From positions 1 through 64,000 of the forward strand of contig JAYRJU010000006.1 in assembly GCA_041906145.1 (NCBI GenBank): a stretch of 64,000 nucleotides of DNA, in the 5' to 3' direction. The notes below the pieces were generated by a model. The model did no database searches, was not told where the DNA came from, and saw only the letters and a list, made by a program, of their open reading frames with translations. Of the stretch, positions 25,311 through 35,198 are shown piece by piece (the first letter of the stretch is position 1; every line of letters begins with the position of its first letter). Both the position numbers and the translations under genes were made by a program. This DNA is from SHVO01 sp041906145. GTDB lineage: Bacteria; Pseudomonadota; Alphaproteobacteria; Rhodospirillales; Rhodospirillaceae.

Positions 25311-25790
25311 ATGGTCGACGGCGCAACGTTAGCGCGCACGCTACACATTCTGGGTGTGGTGATCTGGATCGGCGGGGTGTCGATGGCCACGACGGTGGCG
25401 ATCGCGGCTGTTGGCCGCGGCGACCTCGGGGCCGACAAGGTTAAGGCTTTTCACGCCATTGAGCGCCGGTTTGTCTGGCAGGCGCGCGCAGCTGTCCTCC
25501 TAGTCGGCGCGACCGCCTTTTACATGACCCAACAACTCAATCTTTGGGATCGCTTCTCCGACATCGCTTTCTGGTGGATGCACGCCATGGTCGCCGTCTG
25601 GGCGATCTTCATGTCTCTCCTCTTCATCGGCGAACCTTTCATCCTGCATCGCTACTTCGAGCGCTGGGCACGTCACAGCCCCGATGCCGCCTTTGCCTGG
25701 CTGCACCGAGCGCATTGGATTCTGCTGACATTGGGATTGATCACTGTCTTTGGCGCTGCCGCCGGCAGCCATGGGTGGTTCTTGTTGTGA
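25311..25790 (+). CDS. small four-helix membrane protein (CopD-like pattern), first gene of the nar set
   Basis: The 159-residue protein has four hydrophobic segments: TLARTLHILGVVIWIGGVSMATTVAIA, AAVLLVGATAFYM, WWMHAMVAVWAIFMSLLF and AHWILLTLGLITVFGAA. Histidines fall inside or at the ends of helices (LHILG, WMHAM, HRAHW), which recalls CopD/DUF2269-type membrane proteins and would allow haem or metal binding; that is inference. ATG at 25311 is preceded by GGGAGGGG. It lies 50 bases upstream of narK in the same direction and downstream of the Fnr-type site, so it is probably the first gene of the nitrate operon. Confidence 0.6.
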   Translation: MVDGATLARTLHILGVVIWIGGVSMATTVAIAAVGRGDLGADKVKAFHAIERRFVWQARAAVLLVGATAFYMTQQLNLWDRFSDIAFWWMHAMVAVWAIFMSLLFIGEPFILHRYFERWARHSPDAAFAWLHRAHWILLTLGLITVFGAAAGSHGWFLL

Positions 25791-25840
25791 CGAAACGCCG
25801 GAAATTTGACGCGGCGTAAACGAAACAAAGAGGGGAACGC

Positions 25841-28537
25841 GTGCCAGCTCAAACGCCGATCACTAGTGGCCAGCAATGGCGCGCTCTTGGCCTCAGCACC
25901 TTCGCCTTTGTCGGGTGCTTCGCCCTCTGGACGCTGTTTTCCATCACCGGCGTCGAGATCAAGCGCGAGCTGAAGCTCCTCGACACTGAATTCGCGCTTC
26001 TCATTGCCACACCGATCCTGTCGGGATCGCTGGTGCGCATTGTCCTTGGCATGCTCTCGGACCGCTTCGGAGGACGGCGGATATTCATCATCCTTATGCT
26101 GGCGACGGCGCTGGCCGCTGGCCTACTTTCCCTAGCGCAAAGCTACGAGACGATGCTGCTCGCCGCTCTCGCCGCAGGTGTTGCCGGGGGCTCGTTCGCG
26201 GTCGGCGTGGCCTATGTTTCGCGCTGGTATCCGCAAGACCGTCAGGGCATGGCGCTGGGACTCTTCGGCATCGGCAATCTGGGGGCCGCGCTGACGAGCT
26301 TTGCCGCACCTTTTGTTCTCAACGCTTATGGCTGGCGCAGCCTCACGCAAATCTATGCGGTCGGGCTGGTCATCGTCGCTGCGATCTTCTGGCTCTTCAG
26401 TCAGGAGGACCCGGAGACCACGGCCAGAAAACAAGCCGAAGCCCACCCCCATCCCCTCGCCGAGCAACTCTCACCGCTCGCCAATGTCCAGGTCTGGCGG
26501 TTCTCCATTTACTATTTCTTCGTGTTCGGCGGATTCGTGGCGCTCTCCCTCTGGCTGCCGCGCTACTACATGGGCGCCTACGGCCTCGATCTCGTCACAG
26601 CCGGCATCCTGACGACGCTATTCACCTTACCGGCTAGCTTAATTAGGGCAGTTGGCGGATGGCTCTCCGACCGCATCGGCGCGCGGCGTGTGATGTACTG
26701 GTCGTTCGGCATCTCGGTGCTCTGCACCTTCATTCTGTCCTACCCATCCACAGACTTCGTTGTGCATGGGATCAGGGCGCCGATTGCATTCTCCATCGGG
26801 ATCAACGAAGCCACGTTTGCCTTCGTCACATTCGTGCTGGGCTCGGCCATGGCGATGGGTATGGCCGCCGTCTACAAACACATTCCGCACTACTATCCCA
26901 AACACATCGGCGCGGTCGGTGGGCTGGTGGGCCTCATGGGCGGTCTTGGCGGCTTCGTCCTGCCGATCGCCTTCGGGATCATGAATGACCTGCTCGGCAT
27001 CTGGACGGCCTGTTTTGCGCTGCTGTTCCTCATTGTCGTCGCCAATCTGACCTGGATGCACTTTGCCATCGTGAAGATGGAGAGTGGCATCCACGTCGAA
27101 CCCGAGACGCGGCGGTTCCTGCCGGGCCTCGAAGTCAACCACGCGCTCACGGTCTGGAATCCCGAGGATCAGACTTTCTGGGACAAGGACGGACACCGGA
27201 TCGCGCGGCGCAATCTTTGGATCTCGATCCCGGCGCTGCTGTTGGCCTTCGCCATATGGATGGTCTGGAGCGCTGTCGTCGTCAGTCTGCCGGCGGCGGG
27301 GTTCACCTACACGACAGATCAATTGTTCTGGCTGGCGGCGCTACCAGGCCTCTCGGGCGCCACGCTGCGCCTGTTCTATTCCTTCGTCGTCATGGTCTTT
27401 GGCGGCCGGACGTGGACGGTGTTCAGCACGGCCGTCCTGCTGCTCCCCGCCATCGGCATCGGCTTTGCCGTCCAGAACCCGGAGACGCCTTACAGCGTCA
27501 TGGTCACCCTGTCGCTGCTTTGCGGCCTCGGCGGCGGGAACTTCTCCTCCAGCATGGCCAACATCAGCCTCTTCTTCCCCCAGCGCATGAAGGGAAATGC
27601 GCTGGCGCTGAACGCCGGCCTCGGCAATCTCGGCGTCAGCGCCGTGCAGTTTGTCGTGCCGCTCGTCATCACGACCGCCGTCTTCGGCGCGACGGGCGGT
27701 TTGCCGCAAGGAGCCGAGGGCAAGCTCTGGCTCCAGAATGCCGGCTTTGTGTGGATTCCCTTTATCCTTGCATCCACCTTTGCTGCCTATTTCGGCATGA
27801 ATGACATCGCCGAGATGCGCGCCTCGTTCCTGCAGCAACTCGTCGTCTTCCAACGTAAGCACACCTGGGTTCTGTGCTGGCTCTACACCGGAGCCTTCGG
27901 CTCGTTCATCGGCTTTTCCGCGGCGTTTCCGCTGCTGACGAAGACCCAGTTCCCCGACGTAAACCCGATGGCTTACGCGTTCCTCGGACCGCTGCTTGGC
28001 GCGCTCGCACGCGCCGGCAGCGGCTGGCTCGCCGACCGCTTCGGCGGCGCGCGCGTCGCCATCGTGTCATTCGTCGCCATGGCGCTGACGGTTGTCGGAG
28101 TGGCCTATGCTTTGCGCCTCGGAAGTGGGCCCGCCGCTTTCTCGGTCTTCTTCGCATCCTTCATGCTGCTGTTCGTCGCGAGCGGTGTGGGCAATGCCGC
28201 CACATATCAGATGATCCCGGTCGTGTTCACGCGCGCGGTCGCTGCCATCATGGCCGCCGAAGGCAAAGGCGTCGACCGCCGCGCCGTGGCCCGCGAAACG
28301 ACGCCCGCAATCGGCGTCATCGCAGCGGTCGCGGCCTATGGCGGCTTCCTCATTCCAAAAAGCTACGGCACTTCGATCGCGCACACGGGCAGTGCGGAAG
28401 CGGCCCTCATTCTTTTCATCGTCTACTACGCGTCCTGTGTCTTCATAACCTGGTGGTATTACCTGCGGCGCGCCGCGGAGATCCGCCTCGTGTCCGATGC
28501 ACCGCAAACACAACAGTTTGGGGCCGCATCCACTTAA
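25841..28537 (+). CDS. narK: fused NarK1-NarK2 nitrate/nitrite transporter
   Basis: The 898-residue protein is two complete major-facilitator transporters in one chain. The first half (to about residue 410) has LVRIVLGMLSDRFGGRR and the nitrate signature GLVGLMGGLGGFVLP. A hydrophilic linker (HVEPETRRFLPGLEVNHALT) leads to the second half, with GLGGGNFSSSMANISLFFPQ and ARAGSGWLADRFGGARV. In characterised fusions, such as that of Paracoccus, the NarK1 half is a proton-driven nitrate importer and the NarK2 half a nitrate/nitrite exchanger, so uptake of nitrate and export of nitrite are both covered. The start is GTG at 25841 after a GAGGGG site. narG follows after 12 bases. Confidence 0.95.
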   Translation: MPAQTPITSGQQWRALGLSTFAFVGCFALWTLFSITGVEIKRELKLLDTEFALLIATPILSGSLVRIVLGMLSDRFGGRRIFIILMLATALAAGLLSLAQSYETMLLAALAAGVAGGSFAVGVAYVSRWYPQDRQGMALGLFGIGNLGAALTSFAAPFVLNAYGWRSLTQIYAVGLVIVAAIFWLFSQEDPETTARKQAEAHPHPLAEQLSPLANVQVWRFSIYYFFVFGGFVALSLWLPRYYMGAYGLDLVTAGILTTLFTLPASLIRAVGGWLSDRIGARRVMYWSFGISVLCTFILSYPSTDFVVHGIRAPIAFSIGINEATFAFVTFVLGSAMAMGMAAVYKHIPHYYPKHIGAVGGLVGLMGGLGGFVLPIAFGIMNDLLGIWTACFALLFLIVVANLTWMHFAIVKMESGIHVEPETRRFLPGLEVNHALTVWNPEDQTFWDKDGHRIARRNLWISIPALLLAFAIWMVWSAVVVSLPAAGFTYTTDQLFWLAALPGLSGATLRLFYSFVVMVFGGRTWTVFSTAVLLLPAIGIGFAVQNPETPYSVMVTLSLLCGLGGGNFSSSMANISLFFPQRMKGNALALNAGLGNLGVSAVQFVVPLVITTAVFGATGGLPQGAEGKLWLQNAGFVWIPFILASTFAAYFGMNDIAEMRASFLQQLVVFQRKHTWVLCWLYTGAFGSFIGFSAAFPLLTKTQFPDVNPMAYAFLGPLLGALARAGSGWLADRFGGARVAIVSFVAMALTVVGVAYALRLGSGPAAFSVFFASFMLLFVASGVGNAATYQMIPVVFTRAVAAIMAAEGKGVDRRAVARETTPAIGVIAAVAAYGGFLIPKSYGTSIAHTGSAEAALILFIVYYASCVFITWWYYLRRAAEIRLVSDAPQTQQFGAAST

Positions 28538-28549
28538 GGGAGAGTCGCT

Positions 28550-31500
28550 ATGAGCCATCTTCTCGACCGGCTGATGTTCTTTCGCAGGAAAGCCGAACCG
28601 TTCGCGGCGGGTCACGGGATCGCCACGCGCGAGGACCGCACCTGGGAAGACGGTTATCGCAAGCGCTGGCAGCACGACAAGATTGTGCGCTCGACTCACG
28701 GCGTGAACTGCACGGGCTCGTGCAGTTGGAAGATTTACGTCAAGGGCGGGATCGTCACCTGGGAAACGCAACAGACCGACTATCCCCGCACGCGGCCTGA
28801 GCTGCCCAATCACGAACCACGCGGGTGCTCGCGCGGCGCGAGCTACTCCTGGTATCTCTACAGCGCCAATCGCCTGAAGTATCCGATGGTGCGCTCAGAG
28901 CTGCTCCGGCTGTGGCGGGACGCGCGCGCCACTTTAAGTCCCGTCGCGGCTTGGCGCTCGATCGTCGAGGACGCCGTAAAGCGCAAGACCTACACAAGCC
29001 GTCGCGGTCTTGGCGGCTTCGTCCGGCTCGGCTGGGACGAGGCCAATGAGATCATTTGTGCCTCCAATGCCTATACGATCAAGAAATACGGTCCCGACCG
29101 CATCGCGGGATTCTCGCCGATCCCGGCGATGTCGATGATCTCTTACGCGGCAGGGACGCGCTATCTGTCGCTGCTCGGCGGCGTGTGCTTGAGCTTCTAC
29201 GACTGGTACTGCGATCTCCCGCCGGCCTCGCCACAGACCTGGGGCGAGCAAACTGACGTTCCGGAGAGTGCCGACTGGTACAACGCCGGCTTTCTGCTCC
29301 TGTGGGGCTCGAACGTCCCCCAGACCCGCACGCCCGACGCCCACTTCTACACCGAAGCGCGCTATCGTGGCGCCAAGAGTGTGGTGATCTCGCCTGACTA
29401 TAGCGAGGCCGCGAAGTTTGGCGATCTGTGGCTGCACCCCAAGCAGGGTACGGACTCCGCGCTGGCGATGGCCTTCGGCCACGTGATCCTCAAGGAGTTC
29501 CACGTCGACAATCAGACGCCTTACTTCACCGACTACTGCCGCAAATACAGCGACATGCCGTTCCTGGTCCGTCTCGTTCAAAAAAATGGCCGCTACGTGC
29601 CCGACCGATTCCTAAGAGCGAGCGACTTCTCCAACTCCCTGAGCGAGAGCAACAATGCCGCCTGGAAGCCGGTCGCCTTCGATGAGCATGGCAATGTCGT
29701 CGTCCCGAACGGCTCGATCGGATTCCGCTGGGGCGAAAGCGGCAAGTGGAACCTCGAAGCCAAGGCCGCAGGTGCGGCTTGCGAGCTCGCACTGAGCACA
29801 CTTTCCGCCCACGAGGACATCCTCTCCGTGGCCTTCCCCTACTTCGGCGGTCAAAAACACGACTACTTCACTGGCACAGACCACGACGACGTTCTCATGC
29901 GAAATGTGCCGGTGCGCCGCGTGCCGCTGGCTGAGGGAGATGCCTACGTCGCGACTGTCTTCGATCTTCTGTGCGCCAACTACGGCGTCGACCGAGGCCT
30001 TGGCGGCGAGAATGTCGCGCGCTCGTTCGCGGACGACATCCCCTACACACCAGCCTGGCAGGAGCGCATTACCGGCGTCAAAGCTGACTCTGTCATTTCC
30101 GTTGCACGCGCCTTCGCACGCAATGCCGAAAAGACCAAGGGCAAGTCCATGGTGATCCTCGGGGCTGGGATCAATCACTGGTACCACATGGACATGACCT
30201 ACCGCGGCATCATCAATCTCCTGGTGATGTGCGGGTGCATCGGCCAGGAAGGCGGCGGCTGGGCGCATTACGTCGGGCAGGAGAAACTGCGGCCCCAGAC
30301 CGGCTGGTTGCCGCTCGCGTTCGCGCTCGACTGGGCACGGCCGCCGCGCCAAATGAATTCAACCTCGTTCTGGTACGCCCACACCGACCAGTGGCGCTAC
30401 GAGACTCTTTCCCTCGATGAAATCATCTCGCCACTTGCTGACAAATCCGCGTGGCAGGGCAACATGATCGACTTTAATGTCCGCGCCGAGCGCATGGGAT
30501 GGCTGCCGTCGGCGCCGCAGCTCCAGGCAAATCCCCTCGACGTCGGCCGCGCGGCTGAGTCCGCCGGTAAAGAGGCAAAGGATTATGTCCGCGACGAACT
30601 CGCCGCGGGACGCCTGAAGCTGGCCTGCCAGGATCCCGATAACCCGGTCAATTGGCCGCGCAATCTCTTCGTCTGGCGCTCCAACCTCTTAGGCTCGAGC
30701 GGCAAGGGCCACGAATACTTCCTCAAGCACCTGCTTGGAACTAGCCACGGTGTTCAAGGCAAGGATCTGGGCGCTACCGGAGGTCAGAAGCCGTCCGAAG
30801 TCGTTTGGCGGGACGATGCGCCGGAAGGCAAACTCGATCTTCTCGTCACCCTCGACTTCCGCATGTCGACCACTTGTCTCTGCTCCGACATCGTGCTGCC
30901 GACTGCGACCTGGTACGAGAAGAACGATCTCAATACCTCCGACATGCACCCTTTCATCCATCCCTTAAGCGCGGCGGTCGATCCCGTCTGGGAAAGCCGC
31001 AGCGACTGGGACATTTACAAGGGCCTCGCCAAGACATTTTCCGAAATCGCGCCCGAGGTTCTCGACAAGGAGCGCGATGTGGTGCTCGTCCCCCTACTCC
31101 ACGACACGCCGGGTGAGCTCGCCCAGCCCTTCAGCGTCCAGGATTGGGGCAAAGACGGCTCAGCACCCGTCCCCGGCAAGACGATGGCGACCGTCACCGT
31201 CGTCGAGCGCGACTATCCCAACGTCTACAAGCGGTTCACAGCCCTTGGCCCGCTCATGACTTCGCTGGGCAATGGCGGCAAGGGTATCACCTGGAAGACC
31301 GAACATGAGATCGCCGGCCTGGCGAAACTGAACGGCGTCGTGACCGAGGAGGGTGTCAGCAAAGGTTTGCCCAAAATCGAGACGGATATCGACGCGACCG
31401 AAGTGATCCTGGCCCTCGCGCCGGAGACCAATGGCGAGGTCGCAGTCAAAGCGTGGAAGGCGCTCGGCCAGTTTACCGGCCGTGGCCATGAGCATCTCGC

Positions 31501-32278
31501 GCATTCCAAGGAAGACGAAAAACTCCGCTTCCGCGACCTGCAGGCCCAACCGCGCAAGATCATCTCCTCGCCGACCTGGTCGGGTCTTGAGTCGGAGAAG
31601 GTCTGCTACAACGCGGGCTACACCAACGTTCATGAGTTCATCCCGTGGCGCACGCTCACGGGACGGCAGCAGCTTTTCCAGGATCATCCCTGGATGACGG
31701 CTTTCGGGGAGCAGTTCGTCGTCTACCGACCGCCGATCGACACGAAGACCATTAAGCCGATAATCGCGGCTAAAGAGAACGGCAACCCGCAGATCGTGCT
31801 CAATTTCATCACGCCCCATCAGAAGTGGGGAATCCATTCCACCTATACCGATAACCTCCTGATGCTGACCTTGTCGCGAGGTGGTCCGATCGTCTGGATG
31901 AGCGAGATAGACGCACAGAAGGCCGGGATTGCCGACAACGACTGGATCGAAGCTTACAATCTGAATGGCGCGCTGGTGGCGCGCGCAGTCGTCTCACAGC
32001 GCGTGCCCGAAGGCATGGTGATGATGTACCACGCCCAGGAAAAGATTGTGAATATGCCGGGCTCGGAAGTCACCGGACAGCGCGGCGGCGTGCATAACTC
32101 CGTGACGCGCGCGGTGCTCAAGCCGACCCACATGATCGGCGGCTACGCCCAGCAGAGCTACGGCTTCAATTACTACGGCACCGTCGGCTCGAACCGCGAT
32201 GAGTTTGTAATTGTGCGCAAGCAAGCAAAGACTGATTGGCTCGATGGATCGGTCAAACAGGCGGAGGCCGTGTCATGA
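28550..32278 (+). CDS. narG: respiratory nitrate reductase, catalytic alpha subunit
   Basis: The 1242-residue subunit reduces nitrate to nitrite at a molybdenum bis-guanine-dinucleotide centre on the cytoplasmic side of the membrane. Near the N-terminus HGVNCTGSCSWKIYVKGG supplies the His and Cys ligands of the FS0 iron-sulfur cluster. WGSNVPQTRTPDAHFYTEAR contains the region of the Asp ligand to molybdenum, and TTCLCSDIVLPTATWYEKND and VHNSVTRAVLKPTHMIGGYA are typical of NarG. The length is normal for the family and no interruption is seen. It is followed by narH with a four-base ATGA overlap. Confidence 0.98.
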   Translation: MSHLLDRLMFFRRKAEPFAAGHGIATREDRTWEDGYRKRWQHDKIVRSTHGVNCTGSCSWKIYVKGGIVTWETQQTDYPRTRPELPNHEPRGCSRGASYSWYLYSANRLKYPMVRSELLRLWRDARATLSPVAAWRSIVEDAVKRKTYTSRRGLGGFVRLGWDEANEIICASNAYTIKKYGPDRIAGFSPIPAMSMISYAAGTRYLSLLGGVCLSFYDWYCDLPPASPQTWGEQTDVPESADWYNAGFLLLWGSNVPQTRTPDAHFYTEARYRGAKSVVISPDYSEAAKFGDLWLHPKQGTDSALAMAFGHVILKEFHVDNQTPYFTDYCRKYSDMPFLVRLVQKNGRYVPDRFLRASDFSNSLSESNNAAWKPVAFDEHGNVVVPNGSIGFRWGESGKWNLEAKAAGAACELALSTLSAHEDILSVAFPYFGGQKHDYFTGTDHDDVLMRNVPVRRVPLAEGDAYVATVFDLLCANYGVDRGLGGENVARSFADDIPYTPAWQERITGVKADSVISVARAFARNAEKTKGKSMVILGAGINHWYHMDMTYRGIINLLVMCGCIGQEGGGWAHYVGQEKLRPQTGWLPLAFALDWARPPRQMNSTSFWYAHTDQWRYETLSLDEIISPLADKSAWQGNMIDFNVRAERMGWLPSAPQLQANPLDVGRAAESAGKEAKDYVRDELAAGRLKLACQDPDNPVNWPRNLFVWRSNLLGSSGKGHEYFLKHLLGTSHGVQGKDLGATGGQKPSEVVWRDDAPEGKLDLLVTLDFRMSTTCLCSDIVLPTATWYEKNDLNTSDMHPFIHPLSAAVDPVWESRSDWDIYKGLAKTFSEIAPEVLDKERDVVLVPLLHDTPGELAQPFSVQDWGKDGSAPVPGKTMATVTVVERDYPNVYKRFTALGPLMTSLGNGGKGITWKTEHEIAGLAKLNGVVTEEGVSKGLPKIETDIDATEVILALAPETNGEVAVKAWKALGQFTGRGHEHLAHSKEDEKLRFRDLQAQPRKIISSPTWSGLESEKVCYNAGYTNVHEFIPWRTLTGRQQLFQDHPWMTAFGEQFVVYRPPIDTKTIKPIIAAKENGNPQIVLNFITPHQKWGIHSTYTDNLLMLTLSRGGPIVWMSEIDAQKAGIADNDWIEAYNLNGALVARAVVSQRVPEGMVMMYHAQEKIVNMPGSEVTGQRGGVHNSVTRAVLKPTHMIGGYAQQSYGFNYYGTVGSNRDEFVIVRKQAKTDWLDGSVKQAEAVS

Positions 32279-33798
32279 AAGTCCGTGCTCAAATCGCAAT
32301 GGTACTCAATCTCGACAAATGCATCGGCTGTCACACCTGCTCTGTCACCTGCAAGAACGTCTGGACCTCCCGCGAAGGCGTCGAATACGCCTGGTTCAAC
32401 AACGTCGAAACCAAACCCGGCCTCGGTTATCCCAAGGAATGGGAGAACCAGAAACGCTGGAACGGCGGCTGGCTCGTGAAGCGGAACGGGAAACTGCAGC
32501 CGCGCATGGGTGCGAAGTGGCGCATCCTCGCCAACATCTTCGCAAACCCGGATTTGCCGGAGATCGACGACTACTACGAGCCGTTCACCTTCGATTATCA
32601 GCACCTCCATACCGCACCCGCATCCAAAGCCATGCCGACGGCGCGGCCACGCTCGCTGCTCACCGGCGAGCGCATGGAGAAGATCGAAGGCGGCCCCAAC
32701 TGGGAGGAAATTCTGGGCGGCGAATTCTCCAAGCGCTCCAACGACGTCAACTTCGAGGGCGTGCAGAAGGAGATATATGGCCAGTTCGAAAATACCTTTA
32801 TGATGTACCTTCCGCGCCTGTGCGAACATTGTCTCAATCCGGCCTGCGTCGCGGTCTGCCCCTCAGGCGCCATCTACAAGCGCGCGGAGGACGGCATTGT
32901 CCTGATCGACCAGGATAAATGCCGGGGCTGGCGCATGTGCGTCTCCGGCTGCCCCTACAAGAAGGTCTATTACAATTGGCAATCGGGTAAATCCGAGAAG
33001 TGCATCATGTGCTACCCGCGCCTGGAGGTAGGTCAGCCGACGGTCTGCTCGGAAACCTGCGTCGGCCGCATCCGCTATCTCGGGGTCGTACTCTACGACG
33101 CCGACCGCATCGCGGAGGTCGCGGCCACCCCTGACGAGGCCGATCTCTACCAGGCCCAGCTTTCCGTCTTTCTCGATCCGAACGACCCGAAGGTGCAAGC
33201 CCAAGCCGCCGCGGACGGTGTTGCGCCGGCGTGGATTGAAGCCGCCAAGAAATCGCCCATCTGGAAAATGGCGATGGAATGGCGTGTCGCCTTTCCGCTG
33301 CACCCAGAGTACCGCACGCTGCCGATGGTCTGGTATGTACCGCCGCTTTCCCCCATCCAGTCGGCCGCCGAAAACGGCCATATAGACCTGGAAGGCGATA
33401 TGCCGGACGTTCGGTCCTTGCGCATTCCACTTAAATATCTCGCTAACATGCTGACAGCGGGACGGGAGGAACCGGTGGCCCTTGCGCTCGAACGCATGAT
33501 GGCCATGCGTGCCTACATGCGTTCCAAGACCGTGGACGGCGTCATCAATGAAGGCGTGGCGAGCCGCGTCAATCTATCCGCTCCTCAGATCGAGGACATG
33601 TACCGCTACATGGCGATCGCGAATTTCGAGGATCGCTTTGTGATACCGACCGCACACCGGGAAGCGAGCGAAAACGCCCAAGACCTCAAAGGAAGCTGCG
33701 GCTTCTCCTTCGGCAATGGCTGCTCCGACGGCACCACGAGCGCCAATCTCTTCTCCGTGCCCAAGAAGCACCGGATTCCAGAACCGGCGGGGCGCTGA
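32275..33798 (+). CDS. narH: respiratory nitrate reductase, iron-sulfur beta subunit
   Basis: The 507-residue subunit carries four iron-sulfur clusters that move electrons from NarI to NarG. The four cysteine groups are visible: CIGCHTCSVTC near the start, CEHCLNPACVAVCPSG, CRGWRMCVSGCPYKK (where Trp replaces one Cys, as in the 3Fe-4S site of NarH) and CIMCYPRLEVGQPTVCSETC. The ATG at 32275 overlaps the narG stop codon and is preferred over an in-frame start 39 bases upstream inside narG. narJ begins one base after its stop. Confidence 0.98.
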   Translation: MKVRAQIAMVLNLDKCIGCHTCSVTCKNVWTSREGVEYAWFNNVETKPGLGYPKEWENQKRWNGGWLVKRNGKLQPRMGAKWRILANIFANPDLPEIDDYYEPFTFDYQHLHTAPASKAMPTARPRSLLTGERMEKIEGGPNWEEILGGEFSKRSNDVNFEGVQKEIYGQFENTFMMYLPRLCEHCLNPACVAVCPSGAIYKRAEDGIVLIDQDKCRGWRMCVSGCPYKKVYYNWQSGKSEKCIMCYPRLEVGQPTVCSETCVGRIRYLGVVLYDADRIAEVAATPDEADLYQAQLSVFLDPNDPKVQAQAAADGVAPAWIEAAKKSPIWKMAMEWRVAFPLHPEYRTLPMVWYVPPLSPIQSAAENGHIDLEGDMPDVRSLRIPLKYLANMLTAGREEPVALALERMMAMRAYMRSKTVDGVINEGVASRVNLSAPQIEDMYRYMAIANFEDRFVIPTAHREASENAQDLKGSCGFSFGNGCSDGTTSANLFSVPKKHRIPEPAGR

Positions 33799-33799
33799 C

Positions 33800-34516
33800 A
33801 TGATCGTCACATACAAAATCCTGAGCGCCGCGCTGTGCTATCCGACGCTGGACCTTCAGGCCGCCAGCGAGGAGATGATCGAAGCTCTTGAGACCGAGCA
33901 GCTGCTGCCGGCGTCGCACATCAAGGAGGTCGCAATTCTCCTGCGGGCGATCGGAACTTTTGATCTTCTCGACATGCAATCGCGCTACGTCGACCTGTTC
34001 GACCGCACGCGCTCGCTTTCGCTCCATCTGTTCGAACACGTCCACGGCGAATCGCGCGACCGGGGGCAAGCCATGGTCTCCCTCCTCGAGCGCTATCGCA
34101 GTAGTGGCCTTGATCTTTCTGCGAACGAACTGCCCGACTACATTCCACTGTTTCTGGAATTCCTCTCGACGCTGCAGCCAAAGGAGGCCCGGTCCATGTT
34201 GGCGGATACGAACCATATTCTGGGCGCGCTTGGGGAGCGCTTGCGCAAACGCGACAGCGCCTATGCCGCTATCATGGAGGCTCTGGTTAAGCTCAGTCAG
34301 ACAGCTCCTGATGCCGACGCCATGGCCGCCTTGAGCGAAACGAACATAGAGAACCCCAACGACACCCGCGCCATCGACCGTGCATGGGAAGAATCCGAAG
34401 TCCGGTTCGGGCCGGACGACGGCAACGACAGCGCATGTCCGCGGGCGGCCGATATCGTGCAGCGCATGGAGGCTTCTCTTCCGGCGGCAGCTCAAACCTC
34501 AGGAGCACGCAAATGA
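33800..34516 (+). CDS. narJ: nitrate reductase assembly chaperone NarJ (delta)
   Basis: The 238-residue cytoplasmic chaperone binds apo-NarG and helps insert the molybdenum cofactor before membrane attachment. The family pattern is clear: YKILSALLCYP-like start (YKILSAALCYPT), RYVDLFDRTRSLSLHLFEHVHGESRDRG, ELPDYIPLFLEFLS and a Glu-rich tail. ATG at 33800 directly follows the narH stop; an in-frame start inside narH is unlikely. The last codons overlap narI by four bases. Confidence 0.95.
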   Translation: MIVTYKILSAALCYPTLDLQAASEEMIEALETEQLLPASHIKEVAILLRAIGTFDLLDMQSRYVDLFDRTRSLSLHLFEHVHGESRDRGQAMVSLLERYRSSGLDLSANELPDYIPLFLEFLSTLQPKEARSMLADTNHILGALGERLRKRDSAYAAIMEALVKLSQTAPDADAMAALSETNIENPNDTRAIDRAWEESEVRFGPDDGNDSACPRAADIVQRMEASLPAAAQTSGARK

Positions 34517-35196
34517 CCGATTGGGCCAATACCCTTCTCTTTGGGATTTATCCCTACGTCTGCCTCACCGTCTTTTTGGTCGGCAGCATCATCCGGTTCG
34601 ACCGCGAGCAATATTCCTGGAGAAGCCAGTCCAGCCAGCTCCTGCGCCGGCGCCAACTCACCTGGGGAAGCAATCTATTCCACGTCGGCATTCTCATCAT
34701 CTTCTTTGGCCACCTGGGCGGCCTCCTGACGCCAGTGGCGTTCTTCGATGCGCTTGGAGTATCGCACGGCGCCAAGCAGATGATGGCCATTGTGGTCGGC
34801 GGCACGGCCGGCACGCTGTGCATGATCGGCCTGGTCATGCTGATCCATCGCCGCTTGTTTGACGCCCGCATCCGCATCACTTCCTCGTTCGGCGATATTG
34901 CCGTACTGCTCATCCTCTTCGTGCAACTGGCCCTGGGCCTTGCCTCCATCGCCGTGTCGCTCGACCACCTCGATGGCAGCGAGATGGTCCTGCTCATGAG
35001 CTGGGCACAGCACATTGTGACGTTCCGCGCCGGTGCTGCGGATTTCGCCGCCAGCGTCGCGCCGATCTTCAAAGTTCATCTCGTGCTTGGGATGACGATT
35101 TTCCTAATCTTCCCCTTTACGCGCCTTGTTCATATCTGGAGCGCGCCGATCTGGTATCTCGGCCGGCGCGGGTACCAGGTCGTTCGGGCGCGCTGA
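34513..35196 (+). CDS. narI: nitrate reductase cytochrome b (gamma) subunit
   Basis: The 227-residue membrane protein has five hydrophobic segments and binds two b haems that take electrons from quinol. Histidines at the expected helices are seen in WGSNLFHVGILIIFFGHLGG (two ligands) and in KVHLVLGMTIFLIFPFTRLVHIWS (two ligands). The start FGIYPYVCLTVFLVGSIIRFDR is typical. ATG at 34513 overlaps the narJ stop. It anchors NarGH to the inner face of the membrane. Confidence 0.97.
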   Translation: MTDWANTLLFGIYPYVCLTVFLVGSIIRFDREQYSWRSQSSQLLRRRQLTWGSNLFHVGILIIFFGHLGGLLTPVAFFDALGVSHGAKQMMAIVVGGTAGTLCMIGLVMLIHRRLFDARIRITSSFGDIAVLLILFVQLALGLASIAVSLDHLDGSEMVLLMSWAQHIVTFRAGAADFAASVAPIFKVHLVLGMTIFLIFPFTRLVHIWSAPIWYLGRRGYQVVRAR

Positions 35197-35198
35197 TC

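Noticed and set aside
25804..25820. TTGAC-N4-CGTAA as a second Fnr-type site before narK
   Set aside because: Both halves deviate from TTGAT/ATCAA, so it is too weak to list.
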